In this document: in pieces, positions 18,477 to 27,549 of the stretch
How positions within the stretch are numbered: the first letter of the stretch is position 1
How the letters are laid out: each line of letters begins with the position of its first letter
DNA from: Coriobacteriia bacterium
GTDB lineage: Bacteria > Actinomycetota > Coriobacteriia > Anaerosomatales > JAAXUF01
NCBI GenBank assembly: GCA_013336165.1
Contig: JAAXUF010000003.1
Location: 62,001-126,000, forward strand
Length of the DNA stretch: 64,000 bases
Direction of reading: 5' to 3'
Position numbers and translations under genes: made by a program
The notes under the pieces: generated by a model
Seen by the model: the letters and a program-made list of their open reading frames with translations, nothing else
Told to the model about the DNA's origin: nothing
Database searches by the model: none

Positions 18477-19811
18477 CTAGCCGATCTCGGCGCGCACGAC
18501 TTGAGCGATATCCTCGGCGAGTTCACGTGCCGTCGCCTCATCCGCAGCCTCGATCATGACCCTCACAAGCGGCTCGGTCCCCGACGCCCGCACAAGAACC
18601 CTGCCCGTGTCGCCAAGCGCATCTTCTGCCTTCAGAATCGCCTCGGCGATCCTCACATTAGCCGAGAAGCCGCCCTTGTCTCCCACCCGCACATTGACGA
18701 GTGTTTGCGGATAGCGGCGCATGACCTGCTTGAGTTCTGAGAGCGGTTTGCCGGTCACGTGAAGCACGGATGCGAGCTTGAGAGCCGTGACCAATCCGTC
18801 GCCGGTCGTATTGTGCTCAAGGAAGATGACGTGGCCGGATTGCTCACCGCCCAGCGTGGCACCTGAGTCTCTCATCTGCTCAAGGACGTAACGATCGCCG
18901 ACAGCGGTCTTGATGACGCGAATGCCGCGTTCCCGCATGGCGATCTCGAACCCGAGGTTGCACATGACGGTCGAAACCACCGCGTCCAACGACAGGCGGC
19001 CGCCCTCGCGCAGATGCGCGGCACAGATTGCCATGATCATGTCGCCGTCGACTTCCGCACCGGTCTCGTCGATCGCAAGCATCCTGTCGGCGTCGCCGTC
19101 GTGTGCGATGCCGAGATCGGCTCCCTCACGCACAACAAGCTCCGCCAGCGGGGCCAGATGGGTGGAGCCGCACCCGACGTTGATGTCGAATCCGTCGGAC
19201 TCGCAATTGAGGGCGATCACCGTGGCGCCGAGACGGCGCAAGGCCTCCGGTGTGATGCCCGACGATGCGCCGTGCCCGCAATCAACTGCGATGACCAGCC
19301 CCACAAGATCGCCCTCAACCGTGGCGATGCTGTGAGCGATGTAGCGTTCAACCGCGTCCTCGACTCGGAGAACCCGTCCAACCGCCGAGCCCGTCGGATG
19401 TGCCCAGTCACGCTCAGCGACACAGAAGGCCTCGATCTCGTCCTCGACCGCATCGGCGAGCTTGAAACCCTGGCGGTCGAAGAACTTGATGCCGTTGAAC
19501 TCGGGCGGATTGTGCGATGCGGAGATGACCACACCGCCGTCGGCGCCCAGCTCACGGACCAGCAACGCGACCGCAGGAGTGGGAACAACGCCGGCGACAA
19601 GCGCATCCGAACCCGCCGAGCAGATCCCCGCTACGAGCGCCGCTTCCAGCATGTCGCCGGAAAGCCGGGTGTCTCGGCCGACCACGATGCGACCGCGGGC
19701 GGATCCGGCCAAGAACCGGCCTGCCGCTTCTCCCAGTTTGAGCGCGAGTTCCGGAGACAGCTCCGAGTTCGCTATTCCGCGGACGCCGTCCGTGCCGAAG
19801 AGTCGGGCCAT
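18477..19811 (-). CDS. glmM: Phosphoglucosamine mutase
   Basis: GlmM converts glucosamine-6-phosphate to glucosamine-1-phosphate on the path to UDP-GlcNAc. The 444-residue protein has the full alpha-D-phosphohexomutase layout. It opens with LFGTDGVRGIAN; the phosphoserine loop ISASHNP has Ser99, the metal loop DGDADRM is near 241, the sugar-specificity loop GGEQSGHVIF is near 325, and the phosphate loop RASGTEPLVRVM is near 410. The start ATG at 19811 follows GGGAGG. It stands directly upstream of the glmS leader. The neighbours therefore encode the two consecutive steps, with separate control because the ribozyme lies between them. Confidence 0.97.
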   Translation of the reverse strand: MARLFGTDGVRGIANSELSPELALKLGEAAGRFLAGSARGRIVVGRDTRLSGDMLEAALVAGICSAGSDALVAGVVPTPAVALLVRELGADGGVVISASHNPPEFNGIKFFDRQGFKLADAVEDEIEAFCVAERDWAHPTGSAVGRVLRVEDAVERYIAHSIATVEGDLVGLVIAVDCGHGASSGITPEALRRLGATVIALNCESDGFDINVGCGSTHLAPLAELVVREGADLGIAHDGDADRMLAIDETGAEVDGDMIMAICAAHLREGGRLSLDAVVSTVMCNLGFEIAMRERGIRVIKTAVGDRYVLEQMRDSGATLGGEQSGHVIFLEHNTTGDGLVTALKLASVLHVTGKPLSELKQVMRRYPQTLVNVRVGDKGGFSANVRIAEAILKAEDALGDTGRVLVRASGTEPLVRVMIEAADEATARELAEDIAQVVRAEIG

Positions 19812-19832
19812 GCTTTCCTCCCGGGGATGAAA

Positions 19833-19860
19833 CGGGGCCCGCCGCTTCCGGCGAGCCCCG
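19833..19860 (-). terminator. Hairpin between rpsI and glmM
   Basis: CGGGGC (19833-19838) pairs with GCCCCG (19855-19860), enclosing GCC/GGC pairs. On the minus strand it is followed by GTTTCAT. It lies 28 bases after the rpsI stop and probably ends the rplM-rpsI message or limits read-through into glmM. Confidence 0.5.
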
Positions 19861-19887
19861 ATCGAGACAACTGATGAGCCGCGGATC

Positions 19888-20286
19888 CTAGCGCTTGGAG
19901 AACTGCGGCTTCTTGCGGGCCTTCTTCAGACCGTACTTCTTGCGCTCGACCATACGCGGGTCGCGGCGCAGGTAACCCGCCTTCTTGAGGTCGGCGCGAT
20001 AATCGTCGCCAGCCTCCAAGAGCGCACGTGCGATGCCGTGACGAAGCGCACCGGCTTGGCCGGAGACTCCGCCGCCCTCGAGCTTCGCGATGACGTCGAA
20101 GCGGCCGACGGTTTCGGTCGCCTTGAACGGAGTCTCGGCGAAGTTGACGAGCGCCGCCCGGCCGAAGTACTCGACCGCGGGCTTCTTGTTGATAGTCATG
20201 ACACCCGTGCCGGGTATCAGACGCACACGGGCCACGGAGGTCTTGCGGCGGCCGGTGCCGTAGTAGACTGCCTTGATTTCAGCCAT
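19888..20286 (-). CDS. rpsI: 30S ribosomal protein S9
   Basis: S9 is a small-subunit head protein whose C-terminal tail reaches the P-site tRNA. The 132-residue product has [19 protein letters not shown] at the start and the basic tail [17 protein letters not shown]. The invariant last two residues, Lys-Arg, contact tRNA. The length is typical. It follows rplM by five bases in the conserved L13-S9 operon, which has its own promoter at 20800-20828. Nothing is unusual. Confidence 0.98.
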   Translation of the reverse strand: MAEIKAVYYGTGRRKTSVARVRLIPGTGVMTINKKPAVEYFGRAALVNFAETPFKATETVGRFDVIAKLEGGGVSGQAGALRHGIARALLEAGDDYRADLKKAGYLRRDPRMVERKKYGLKKARKKPQFSKR

Positions 20287-20291
20287 CTCGA

Positions 20292-20726
20292 CTAGCCCTC
20301 CAGAGTGATCTCGCGCGGCTTCTGAGCTGCGTGAGGGTGGTTCGGACCGGCATAGACCTTGAGCTTACGGTTCATCGCCCGGCCGAGGGTGTTCTTCGGG
20401 AGCATGCCTTTGACGGCCTTCTCGATGATGCGCTCGGGGTGCTTGGCCAGCATGCGCTCGTAGGAGACCTCTTTGAGTCCTCCGATGAAACCACTGTGGC
20501 TGTAGTAGATCTTGGTTTCAGCCTTATTGCCGGTCAGACGGATCTTCTCGGCGTTGACAACGATGACGAAGTCACCGGTATCCACGTGCGGGGTGTACTG
20601 CGGCTTCGTCTTGCCTTTCAAGATCTGGGCGATCTGGCTGGCCAGACGGCCGAGCACGACGTCGGTGGCGTCAACAACAAGCCACTCGCGCTCAACTTCG
20701 CCTGTCTTGGCGTGGTAGGTCTTCAC
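20292..20726 (-). CDS. rplM: 50S ribosomal protein L13
   Basis: L13 is an early-assembling large-subunit protein. The 144-residue product has the [19 protein letters not shown] start, [16 protein letters not shown] near 54, and [17 protein letters not shown] near 112. The frame is open to 20750, but GTG at 20726 has GGAGG four to five bases upstream and gives the family N-terminus, so I used it. It is the first gene of the operon with rpsI. The promoter lies about 75 bases upstream and overlaps the end of truA. Confidence 0.97.
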   Translation of the reverse strand: MKTYHAKTGEVEREWLVVDATDVVLGRLASQIAQILKGKTKPQYTPHVDTGDFVIVVNAEKIRLTGNKAETKIYYSHSGFIGGLKEVSYERMLAKHPERIIEKAVKGMLPKNTLGRAMNRKLKVYAGPNHPHAAQKPREITLEG

Positions 20727-20799
20727 AAGTCCTCCAACAGATGTTTGCATGGAATTGTTCGAGTCAACCGTTTCACGGGGCTGGGAAACGAACCCTCAC

Positions 20800-20828
20800 A
20801 TAGTAGCCGCGAGCCTGCTGCACGTCAA
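20800..20828 (-). promoter_or_regulatory. Promoter of rplM-rpsI
   Basis: TTGACG (20828-20823) and TACTAT (20805-20800) on the minus strand are spaced by 17 bases, a close match to the housekeeping consensus. The -35 box overlaps the truA stop codon, so the ribosomal pair can be transcribed independently of truA. Confidence 0.78.
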
Positions 20829-21658
20829 TCAGCACACGCATCCGGGTGTTCCCACACGTCGACAGGGTACTCGACCTTCCACAGCGTGAGTCCGCGAGCA
20901 GGTGCCGTCGGCCCTGCAGCAGACCGGCTGTGCGCCTTCAGCGCGTCGGCCACCCACCGTGGTTCTCGCCTGCCCACGCCCACCTCGACAAGCGTCCCAA
21001 CAACTATCCGGACCATCGAGTGCAGAAATGCGTTGCCGACCACCCTCACGACCACGCATCGCTCGCCCAGGTGCTCTTCCTCAACGATGTCGATCTCGTC
21101 GATTCGCCGAAACGTGCGTTTGCCCTGCGCAGACTCCGTGACGCAGAACGACCTGAAGTCGTGCTCTCCTATGAGGTGAGCGGCCCCTTTGCGCATGGCG
21201 TCCAGATCGATGTCCTTCTTCACCCACCATGAGAAGCGCGCTAGGAACAGCGGTGGAACCGGGCCGGTGACAAGTCGATAGCGGTACTCCCGCGAGACTG
21301 CATCGAACCTCGCCGAGAACCCCGGTGGCGCTTCGCGCACTTCCGTCACAACGACGTCGTGGCCCACGAGCGCGTTGACTGATCGGAGCAATGACGTCGC
21401 CGGGAGCTCTTCGCCGTCGGAGTCGAAACTGACGACCTGCCCCAAGGCGTGCACGCCTGCATCCGTCCGCCCAGCGCACACGGTCTCCACCTCACGGCGA
21501 AGGACCGTCGACAAAGCAGTCTCAAGCCGTCCCTGCACGGTTTCAAGCCCAGGCTGCCGAGCAAACCCGGCGAACTTCGAGCCGTCGTAGGACACGGTGA
21601 GCACGAGCGCGTGAGGAGACGAATCATCCATCTTCATAGGGCTTTCAATATCGTCCAT
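20825..21658 (-). CDS. truA: tRNA pseudouridine38-40 synthase TruA
   Basis: TruA makes pseudouridine at positions 38-40 of the tRNA anticodon arm. The protein is about 277 residues. The catalytic aspartate sits in CAGRTDAGVHALGQVVSF near residue 60, and an SREYRYRL segment near 120 and a LHSMVRIVVGTLVEVG segment near 215 are typical. The open frame extends to 21856, but that would run into ecfT. I chose ATG at 21658, nine bases after the ecfT stop, although ATGs at 21637 and 21631 are possible and no start has a strong ribosome site. Its place after ecfT and before rplM matches the conserved order in Gram-positive bacteria. Confidence 0.93.
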   Translation of the reverse strand: MDDIESPMKMDDSSPHALVLTVSYDGSKFAGFARQPGLETVQGRLETALSTVLRREVETVCAGRTDAGVHALGQVVSFDSDGEELPATSLLRSVNALVGHDVVVTEVREAPPGFSARFDAVSREYRYRLVTGPVPPLFLARFSWWVKKDIDLDAMRKGAAHLIGEHDFRSFCVTESAQGKRTFRRIDEIDIVEEEHLGERCVVVRVVGNAFLHSMVRIVVGTLVEVGVGRREPRWVADALKAHSRSAAGPTAPARGLTLWKVEYPVDVWEHPDACAD

Positions 21659-21666
21659 CGCAGGCA

Positions 21667-22464
21667 CTAGAGTACGACCGCAGCCATAAGTACCGCTACC
21701 CCTGACGCCAGGATGATCCAGTCCACCGTGCGCATATGCGGCTGGTGCAAGCGCGTACGGCCCTCGCCGGTGTAGCAGCGCGATTCCATCGCAAGCGCGA
21801 GATCGTCCGCTCGGCGAAAGAGGTTCACGAACAGCGGTATGAGAACCGGCACCCACGCTTTTGCGCGCCGAACCGGTCCGCCTTCATTGAAGCGGGCGCC
21901 GCGAGCTGTCTGAGCAAGAGTGATCTTCTCGGCTTCCTCGGCAGTGGTCGGGATGAAACGCAATGCGATCGAGAACATCATCGCCACGTCGTCCACCGGA
22001 AAGCGAAACACGCGTAGGCCGCTCATGAGCCGTGCCAGAGCGTCAGTGAGGGCCACCGGCGATGTCGTAAGCGTGACGAGCGACGTGCTCACCACGATGA
22101 GTACGATACGCGCCGAGAAGAAGAGTCCCGTCGAAAGGCCGGATGCGTCTACACCCAGTGGACCGACGGACACCAGCGCCGATGAAGAATGAAGCCGCAG
22201 CGCGTTTACGGCCACGGTGAACAACAACAGCAAGGCGACAGGCTTGAGCCCGCGAAGTGCCAGTCGCGGCGGAACGCCGGAGAAGACAAGCGCGATGACC
22301 GCAAGCAACGCCGGCACCGCCAACCGTATCCAACCGTGGACCGCGAATACAAGTACGGTGAACGCGGCGGCCAGCACAAGCTTCACGCGTGGATCGAGGC
22401 GGTGCACGGGCGAGTCACCCGGGACGAACTGACCGAACGGCATCGGGACCGACACTATGCCCAC
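21667..22464 (-). CDS. ecfT: ECF transporter transmembrane component EcfT
   Basis: EcfT is the membrane scaffold of an energy-coupling-factor importer. It links the two ATPases to vitamin- or metal-binding S components. The 265-residue protein has five or six hydrophobic segments, at about 28-60, 70-90, 110-135 and 243-262. It carries the two coupling-helix motifs AQTARGARF near 184 and AMESRCYTG near 226 that contact the ATPases. A GTG start at 22464 overlaps the ecfA2 stop by ten bases. No S-component gene is adjacent, so this is a shared group II module serving S proteins encoded elsewhere. Confidence 0.92.
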   Translation of the reverse strand: MGIVSVPMPFGQFVPGDSPVHRLDPRVKLVLAAAFTVLVFAVHGWIRLAVPALLAVIALVFSGVPPRLALRGLKPVALLLLFTVAVNALRLHSSSALVSVGPLGVDASGLSTGLFFSARIVLIVVSTSLVTLTTSPVALTDALARLMSGLRVFRFPVDDVAMMFSIALRFIPTTAEEAEKITLAQTARGARFNEGGPVRRAKAWVPVLIPLFVNLFRRADDLALAMESRCYTGEGRTRLHQPHMRTVDWIILASGVAVLMAAVVL

Positions 22465-23291
22465 CCCCCGGCCTCGGCCATATTTCTAGCAGCTTGCAGA
22501 GGATCGACAGCAAACGGCGCTTTCAGGTCGATACCACGGTCACGCGCCAGCCACTGCGCCCGGAGCACCTCGGGGGCATCCAGACCGGCACGCGCCAACA
22601 CTCCGGGATCGGAAACCAGAGCCTCGGGCGCACCCACGAACACGGGGGCGCCAGCCGCCAGCACGAGCACCGCAGTCGCATCCTCCAAGAACTCCTCGGC
22701 GGAATGGCTCACTATGACAACCCCGGCGCGGTGTCGAATCTCGTGTACGAGCGAACGGATGGCGTGCCGGCCACCGGCATCGAGTCCGGCCGTGGGCTCA
22801 TCGAGCAGCAGATACCGGGGATCCATCGCCAGCACGCCTGCAATCGCCACGCGCCGCGACTCCCCTCCCGACAGCGCAAACGGCGACCGCTCGCCATACT
22901 GCGCGGCATCCAGCCCGACTGCCAGCAGCGCGCTTTCTGCCACGGTGCGCGCCTCGGCAGCCGAAAGACCGAGATTGCGCGGACCGAACATCACGTCATC
23001 GCATACCGTGTCGGCAAAGAGTTGAGATTCAGGATCCTGAAACACAAGGCCAACCACCCCGCGGGCGCTTGATGAGTCGAGAGGCGCTCCATCGATCCGG
23101 ATTTCGCCTGCCGAGGGTTGTACCAACCCGGCCGCCAAGCGCAAGAGTGTCGACTTGCCGGATCCCGTCGAACCGATCACGAGCACCAGATCGCCCGGTG
23201 CGACCTCTAGCGAAACTCCAGTCAACGCCTGCTGCGAGAACGTGGTCCCGCTGGAGTATGTGTATCCCACTGTCTGCATGCTCAGGGCCAC
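22455..23291 (-). CDS. ecfA2: ECF transporter ATPase EcfA2
   Basis: This is one of the paired ATPases of the ECF importer, about 278 residues. Walker A is GSTGSGKST near residue 37, the Q-loop VFQDPESQLF near 82, the ABC signature ALSGGESRRVAIAG near 139, and Walker B RYLLLDEPTAGLD near 160, with a SHSAEEF switch histidine. The frame is open to 23399. I chose GTG at 23291, overlapping the ecfA1 stop by ten bases, because it gives the first beta strand; ATG at 23279 is an alternative. It differs from its partner in the signature (GGES versus GGQK), as expected for the heterodimer. Confidence 0.92.
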   Translation of the reverse strand: MALSMQTVGYTYSSGTTFSQQALTGVSLEVAPGDLVLVIGSTGSGKSTLLRLAAGLVQPSAGEIRIDGAPLDSSSARGVVGLVFQDPESQLFADTVCDDVMFGPRNLGLSAAEARTVAESALLAVGLDAAQYGERSPFALSGGESRRVAIAGVLAMDPRYLLLDEPTAGLDAGGRHAIRSLVHEIRHRAGVVIVSHSAEEFLEDATAVLVLAAGAPVFVGAPEALVSDPGVLARAGLDAPEVLRAQWLARDRGIDLKAPFAVDPLQAARNMAEAGGWA

Positions 23292-24097
23292 AGCGACATC
23301 ACCAGCTTCTCGGCGTCTGCAACGTCCCGCGGCACCGGGACACCCAGTCTGCGAAGTTCCTCGGCGAACCGAAGGAAGGGGGGCATCTCGAGCCCGCATT
23401 CCGCGAGCAGCCCAGGCTCAGCCAGGACTTCTCGCATGGTTCCTGCGAAGCGCACACTCCCCTTGAGCAGCACGACAACCCTGTCCGCATCAAACACGTC
23501 CGCGAGGTTGTGAGTGACGTGCAGAAAACCGTGCCCCTCCTTGCGAAGCTGCGCAAAGATGCCGAGAACCTCTGTTCGCCCCTGAGGATCGAGCATTGAA
23601 GTCGGCTCATCCACAATAAGGTACGCCGGCCGCATCGCCAAAGCACCCGCAATAGCGAGCCGCTGTTTCTGCCCGCCCGACAAAAGATGCGGCTCCCGGC
23701 GCTCCAATCCTGTCAGGCCGACAGCCGCCAACGCCTCATCAACGCGACTCCGTAGGTGCTCCCGCGCTAGGCCGAGGTTCTCGGGTCCGAAGGCGACCTC
23801 GTCTTCGACGCTCGTCGCGACTATCTGGTCGTCCGGACGCTGGAACACCATGCCCACACGTTCGCGCAACTCACGAACCCGCTGAGTGTCGCGTGTATCG
23901 ATCCCGTCGACGGTAACCGTTCCGGAATCCGGCAGGAACAGTCCGTTCGCCATGCGCGCTAAAGTCGACTTACCGCTTCCGTTCGATCCCAAGACGGCAA
24001 CCATGTCGCCGGGATGGACCTCGAGACTGACGCCCCGGAGCGCCGGTGCTCCGCCTTGAGCATCGTATGAGTACGCTATGTTCTCGAAGCGAATCAA
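23282..24097 (-). CDS. ecfA1: ECF transporter ATPase EcfA1
   Basis: This is the first ATPase of the ECF importer, 271 residues. Walker A is GSNGSGKST near residue 37, the Q-loop VFQRPDDQIVATSVEDEVAF near 83-102 is the usual EcfA pattern, the signature is LLSGGQKQRLAIAG, and Walker B is YLIVDEPTSMLD, followed by a THNLADV switch histidine. The start is a TTG at 24097 with a poor ribosome site, which may lower its translation; no better start exists before the first strand. It begins the ecfA1-ecfA2-ecfT-truA block, 130 bases after rplQ, and a terminator separates them. Confidence 0.92.
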   Translation of the reverse strand: MIRFENIAYSYDAQGGAPALRGVSLEVHPGDMVAVLGSNGSGKSTLARMANGLFLPDSGTVTVDGIDTRDTQRVRELRERVGMVFQRPDDQIVATSVEDEVAFGPENLGLAREHLRSRVDEALAAVGLTGLERREPHLLSGGQKQRLAIAGALAMRPAYLIVDEPTSMLDPQGRTEVLGIFAQLRKEGHGFLHVTHNLADVFDADRVVVLLKGSVRFAGTMREVLAEPGLLAECGLEMPPFLRFAEELRRLGVPVPRDVADAEKLVMSLWP

Positions 24098-24145
24098 GCT
24101 CGCAAGCTCTCTCTAAGACAACGGCACCACACGTACAGGAAAGAC

Positions 24146-24175
24146 ATATGAAAGGGGCCTCCAGCGGAGGCCCCT
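24146..24175 (-). terminator. Terminator after rplQ
   Basis: A ten-base-pair stem, AGGGGCCTCC (24153-24162) with GGAGGCCCCT (24166-24175) and a three-base loop, is followed on the minus strand by TTTCATATG. It lies about 50 bases past the rplQ stop and is a good Rho-independent terminator for the ribosomal superoperon. Confidence 0.75.
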
Positions 24176-24226
24176 GCATAGTACCGCGAGCACGCACAAT
24201 AACGCGCAAGTGGTTCCTTAAACGAT

Positions 24227-24580
24227 CTAGTCAACCAGCTCCATGATGACCATGGGAGCCGCATCGCCCTTGCGGGGACCGAGCTTCAGGATACGGGTGT
24301 AACCACCCGGACGACCCTCGAACCGCTCGCGATCGTTAAACACCTTGGCAACCACTTCCTTGTTGTTGCCAAGTGCGGCGATGGCCAGACGACGCGAGTG
24401 CACGTCGCCCTTCTTGGCCCAGCCGATGATCTTGTCCACAAGTGGACGGACTTCTTTTGCACGGGCTTCCGTGGTCTTGATTCGCTCGCTCGTGAGCAGC
24501 CCGATCGCAACCCCTCTGAGGATAGACTTCGTATGGGATGCATCGCTGCCGAGCTGGCGGCCTTTAACTTGGTGTCTCAT
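24227..24580 (-). CDS. rplQ: 50S ribosomal protein L17
   Basis: L17 lies near the exit of the large-subunit tunnel. The 117-residue product has the family start MRHQVKGRQLGSDASHTKSI and TEARAKEVRPLVDKIIGWAK near residue 37. It ends with RKGDAAPMVIMELVD, the conserved strand of bacterial L17. It is the last gene of the long ribosomal cluster, 16 bases after rpoA, and is followed by the hairpin at 24146-24175. Length and sequence are ordinary. Confidence 0.98.
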   Translation of the reverse strand: MRHQVKGRQLGSDASHTKSILRGVAIGLLTSERIKTTEARAKEVRPLVDKIIGWAKKGDVHSRRLAIAALGNNKEVVAKVFNDRERFEGRPGGYTRILKLGPRKGDAAPMVIMELVD

Positions 24581-24596
24581 CGTTTGTGCTCTCCCA

Positions 24597-25535
24597 CTAC
24601 GGCTTCAGGCCCAGACCGACCTGCTGCAGTTTGTCCTTGACTTCTTCAATCGACTTCGCGCCGAAGTTCCTGATGTTGAGCAGATCATTCTCGGAACATT
24701 CGGTAAGCTGACCAACGGTGTTCACGCCCTGCCTCTTGAGACAGTTGTATGAGCGAACCGAAAGGTCAAGTTCCTCAATAGGAGTGTCCAAAACGCTCTC
24801 ACCCTCGTCGGCAGCTGCAGCAAAAATGCCTTCGCCCTCCAACTCGGTCGAGGCCTGGTCGACGAAGAGCAACATGTGCTCCTCGATGATCCGGCCGGAC
24901 CGCGCGACAGCGTCGCCCGGATCGATCGAACCATTCGTCTCGACCTCAAGCGTCAGCTTGTCATAGTCCGTACGCTGTCCGACACGTGTGTTCTCCACAA
25001 CGTAGGTGCAGCGCGAAACCGGGCTAAACAGCGAGTCAACCGTTATCACGCCGATCGGATCTTCCGGACGCTTGTTGCGGTCGGCCGAGACGTACCCACG
25101 ACCCACGCCTATCCGGATGCTCATCTCAAACTGCGCGCCCTTATTCAGGGTTGCAATCACATGCTCCGGGTTCATCAGCTCGAACTCGGAAGGAACCCGA
25201 AGATCCGCACCCGTGACAACCGCAGAACCCGTGACAGACAGCGTGGCGACTGCGTCGCCGGCGCCGATGCCGGTCTCACGGAACACGAGACCCTTCACGT
25301 TCAGCACGATGTCGGTAACGTCCTCTCGGACTCCGTCGATCGAGGCAAACTCATGCTGCTGACCCTCAATGCGAATTGAGGTTGCAGCTGCGCCCTGAAG
25401 CGACGACAGCAACACGCGACGCATGCAGTTGCCCAGCGTGTATCCAAAACCACGCTCGAGCGGCTCCACGACGTAGCGAGCTACCCGCTCGTCGATTCGG
25501 TCTACTTTGACCTGGGGCCTCATGAACTCTGTCAT
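24597..25535 (-). CDS. rpoA: RNA polymerase alpha subunit
   Basis: Alpha dimerises to nucleate the polymerase core, and its C-terminal domain binds UP elements and activators. The 312-residue protein has the N-terminal dimerisation domain at about 1-230, including ERGFGYTLGNCMRRVLLSSL near 28. A short linker follows, and the alpha-CTD is at about 248-312. The CTD keeps the DNA-contact block VRSYNCLK, equivalent to E. coli Arg265, Asn268 and Cys269, and NFGAKSIEEVKDKL. The ATG at 25535 has AAGGAGG seven bases upstream. It lies between rpsD and rplQ as in most Gram-positive bacteria. The CTD is a useful comparison for the similar domain on RpoC at 43215-43421. Confidence 0.98.
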   Translation of the reverse strand: MTEFMRPQVKVDRIDERVARYVVEPLERGFGYTLGNCMRRVLLSSLQGAAATSIRIEGQQHEFASIDGVREDVTDIVLNVKGLVFRETGIGAGDAVATLSVTGSAVVTGADLRVPSEFELMNPEHVIATLNKGAQFEMSIRIGVGRGYVSADRNKRPEDPIGVITVDSLFSPVSRCTYVVENTRVGQRTDYDKLTLEVETNGSIDPGDAVARSGRIIEEHMLLFVDQASTELEGEGIFAAAADEGESVLDTPIEELDLSVRSYNCLKRQGVNTVGQLTECSENDLLNIRNFGAKSIEEVKDKLQQVGLGLKP

Positions 25536-25563
25536 CCAGTAGCCTCCTTGGCTTCCCGGTAGG

Positions 25564-26190
25564 TTACTTCGAGTACAGCTCGACGATCAGCTGCTCGCGA
25601 ACCGGCGCATCAATCTGCTCACGCGTCGGCAGCGACAGGATCTTTCCCTGCAGCTTCTCGATGTCAACCTCGAGCCAGCCCGGAACCTCGATCTTCTCCG
25701 ACGAAATGAGTGCCGTCTTGATCACGAGAAGATCCTTCGCTTTCGTGGTGACCGATATCACTTCGCCCGCACGAACGCGGTATGAAGGAATGTCAACACG
25801 CTGGCTGTTGATATCGATGTGACCATGACGCACGATCTGACGTGCCTCGTCACGCGACTTGGCGAAGCCAAGGCGGTAGACGACGTTGTCCAGACGGCTC
25901 TCAAGCAAGCGCAACAGGTTCTCGCCGGTGATGCCCTTCTGGTTTGACGCAACGGTGTAGTACGCACGGAACTGCTTCTCCAGCAGGCCGTACATACGCT
26001 TCGCCCGCTGCTTCTCGCGAAGCTGGACACGGTATTCCGAGTCCTTCGGACGCTTCTTGCCCGCCTGTCCAGGCGGATACGGGCGCTTCTCTACTCCGCA
26101 CTTCTCGGAGTAGCAGCGATCGCCCTTGAGGAACAATTTGATGCCTTCACGGCGGCACAGACGACAGTCCGCCCCGGTGTATCGAGCCAT
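25564..26190 (-). CDS. rpsD: 30S ribosomal protein S4
   Basis: S4 nucleates 30S assembly by binding 16S rRNA and commonly represses its own operon. The 208-residue product begins [16 protein letters not shown] and contains a zinc-type cluster of cysteines (CRLC ... CYSEKCG) in the first 35 residues. The S4 RNA-binding domain includes [20 protein letters not shown] near 93. It is 28 bases upstream of rpoA and follows rpsK. I cannot see an obvious S4-binding pseudoknot in the short gap before it, so autoregulation here is untested. Confidence 0.98.
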   Translation of the reverse strand: MARYTGADCRLCRREGIKLFLKGDRCYSEKCGVEKRPYPPGQAGKKRPKDSEYRVQLREKQRAKRMYGLLEKQFRAYYTVASNQKGITGENLLRLLESRLDNVVYRLGFAKSRDEARQIVRHGHIDINSQRVDIPSYRVRAGEVISVTTKAKDLLVIKTALISSEKIEVPGWLEVDIEKLQGKILSLPTREQIDAPVREQLIVELYSK

Positions 26191-26208
26191 AGCTTAGATC
26201 CTCCCGAG

Positions 26209-26610
26209 TTACACGCGACGACGCTTGCGCGGACGGCAACCGTTGTGCGGGACCGGCGTGCAATCCTGAATGCTGGAAATCTCCAGACCGGTGGCCTGAA
26301 GCGAACGGATCGCTGTCTCCCGACCCGAACCCGGGCCCTTGACGAAGACGGCAACTTTGCGGAGACCATGCTCCTGCGCCATCTTCGCAGCCGCTTCGGC
26401 AGCCATCTGCGCTGCGAACGGCGTCGACTTACGCGAACCCTTGAATCCCACGGTGCCTGCGGACTGCCATGAAATGACGTTGCCCGTCGGATCCGTGATT
26501 GTGACGATGGTGTTGTTAAACGTGCTCTTGATGTGTGCCTGGCCAACAGCGATGTTCTTGCGCTCAGAGCGCTTGAGCCTCGTCCTGACGGCCTTTTTCT
26601 TCGCTACCAT
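26209..26610 (-). CDS. rpsK: 30S ribosomal protein S11
   Basis: S11 sits on the platform of the small subunit beside the mRNA path. The 133-residue product has the conserved [20 protein letters not shown] near 28-47 and ends [17 protein letters not shown], the usual basic tail. The N-terminus [19 protein letters not shown] is lysine- and arginine-rich. The start ATG at 26610 is three bases after the rpsM stop. Nothing is unusual. Confidence 0.98.
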   Translation of the reverse strand: MVAKKKAVRTRLKRSERKNIAVGQAHIKSTFNNTIVTITDPTGNVISWQSAGTVGFKGSRKSTPFAAQMAAEAAAKMAQEHGLRKVAVFVKGPGSGRETAIRSLQATGLEISSIQDCTPVPHNGCRPRKRRRV

Positions 26611-26613
26611 CGT

Positions 26614-26988
26614 CTATTTGCCCTTCTTCTTCGCACCAATTTGGCGACGCGGACCCTTGCGAGTGCGCGCGTTCGTATGCGTGCGCTGACCGCGGACCGG
26701 AAGGCCCTTGCGGTGACGAAGGCCACGATAGCAGCCAATCTCCATGAGGCGCTTGATGTTCTGCGAGACCTCACGGCGGAGGTCTCCTTCGACCTTGAGG
26801 TTCCGGTCGATGTACTCGCGCAGAACAGCGACCTCTTCTTCGGTGAGATCACGAACGCGAGTCGAGGGGTTGATGCCTGTCTCGCGGATGATCTGCTGAC
26901 TGGTCGTCAGACCAATCCCGTAGATGTAGGTCAGGCCGATCTCAACGCGCTTTTCGCGCGGGAGGTCGACACCTTGAATTCGGGCCAA
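26614..26988 (-). CDS. rpsM: 30S ribosomal protein S13
   Basis: S13 bridges the subunits and contacts P-site tRNA. The 124-residue product starts [20 protein letters not shown] and has the [20 protein letters not shown] block near 92-111 with the basic tail [13 protein letters not shown]. The start codon is TTG at 26988 with AGGGAG six bases upstream. Several other essential genes in this window use TTG (rpsJ, rpsL, rpoC, nusG). It follows rpmJ by 14 bases. Confidence 0.97.
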   Translation of the reverse strand: MARIQGVDLPREKRVEIGLTYIYGIGLTTSQQIIRETGINPSTRVRDLTEEEVAVLREYIDRNLKVEGDLRREVSQNIKRLMEIGCYRGLRHRKGLPVRGQRTHTNARTRKGPRRQIGAKKKGK

Positions 26989-27002
26989 CGCGTACTCCCT
27001 CC

Positions 27003-27116
27003 CTAGCCCTGACGCTGCTTGTGGCGCGGGTTCTCACAGATCACGAGAACACGCCCATGGCGCCGGATGACCTTGCACTTGTCGCACATTCTTTTGACTG
27101 AAGGACGTACCTTCAT
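27003..27116 (-). CDS. rpmJ: 50S ribosomal protein L36
   Basis: L36 is the smallest ribosomal protein, 37 residues, and binds 23S rRNA through a zinc ribbon. The sequence starts [17 protein letters not shown] and has a C-x2-C-x12-C-x4-H arrangement in CDKC and ICENPRH. It was too short for automatic listing but is clear between infA and rpsM. The start ATG at 27116 has AAAGGGAG upstream. The 112 bases between it and infA hold a small CACGTC/GACGTG hairpin and no gene. Confidence 0.96.
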   Translation of the reverse strand: MKVRPSVKRMCDKCKVIRRHGRVLVICENPRHKQRQG

Positions 27117-27228
27117 CGTTCTCCCTTTCAGTACTGATCACATCTATCTGCACGTCCAGCCGCAGACGTGGTTTTTCGTTCATGGCCGGCACACGCTGCC
27201 GGGAGTATCCACTTGCCGAGAACCCAGC

Positions 27229-27450
27229 TTACTTGTAGCGGTATGTGATGCGACCGCGGGTCAAGTCATACGGTGAAAGCTCAACAACCACTTTGTCACC
27301 CGGCAAGATACGGATGTAGTGCATACGCATCTTGCCAGAGATGTGCGCAAGGACCTTGTGTCCATTCTCGAGCTCAACGCGGAACATTGCGTTGGGTAGG
27401 GGTTCAAGCACCGTACCTTCGAGCTCAATGGCATCGTCACGCTTTGTCAC
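27229..27450 (-). CDS. infA: Translation initiation factor IF-1
   Basis: IF-1 blocks the A site during initiation. The 73-residue OB-fold protein has [20 protein letters not shown] near the start and [20 protein letters not shown] in the middle, ending in [15 protein letters not shown], all typical. It starts with GTG at 27450, nine bases after GAGGAG. The 99 bases between map and infA contain GATAAGAT, which could serve as a -10 element, but no matching -35 is visible, so I do not call a promoter. Confidence 0.97.
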   Translation of the reverse strand: MTKRDDAIELEGTVLEPLPNAMFRVELENGHKVLAHISGKMRMHYIRILPGDKVVVELSPYDLTRGRITYRYK

Positions 27451-27549
27451 TAAAGGCTGCTCCTCACAAGGGGCGTAACACGCAAGTGGACATCTTATCG
27501 TACTTCACCTATCGGCGCCAGATTTTTATTCTCGGCGACGATTGTCTCG

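Noticed and set aside
21667-24097. Specific substrate for the ECF transporter
   Set aside because: No S-component gene is adjacent, and the energizing module alone does not reveal a substrate.
27117-27228. Possible small gene or RNA between infA and rpmJ
   Set aside because: No ribosome site with an open frame and no recognised RNA. Only a short CACGTC/GACGTG hairpin was found.
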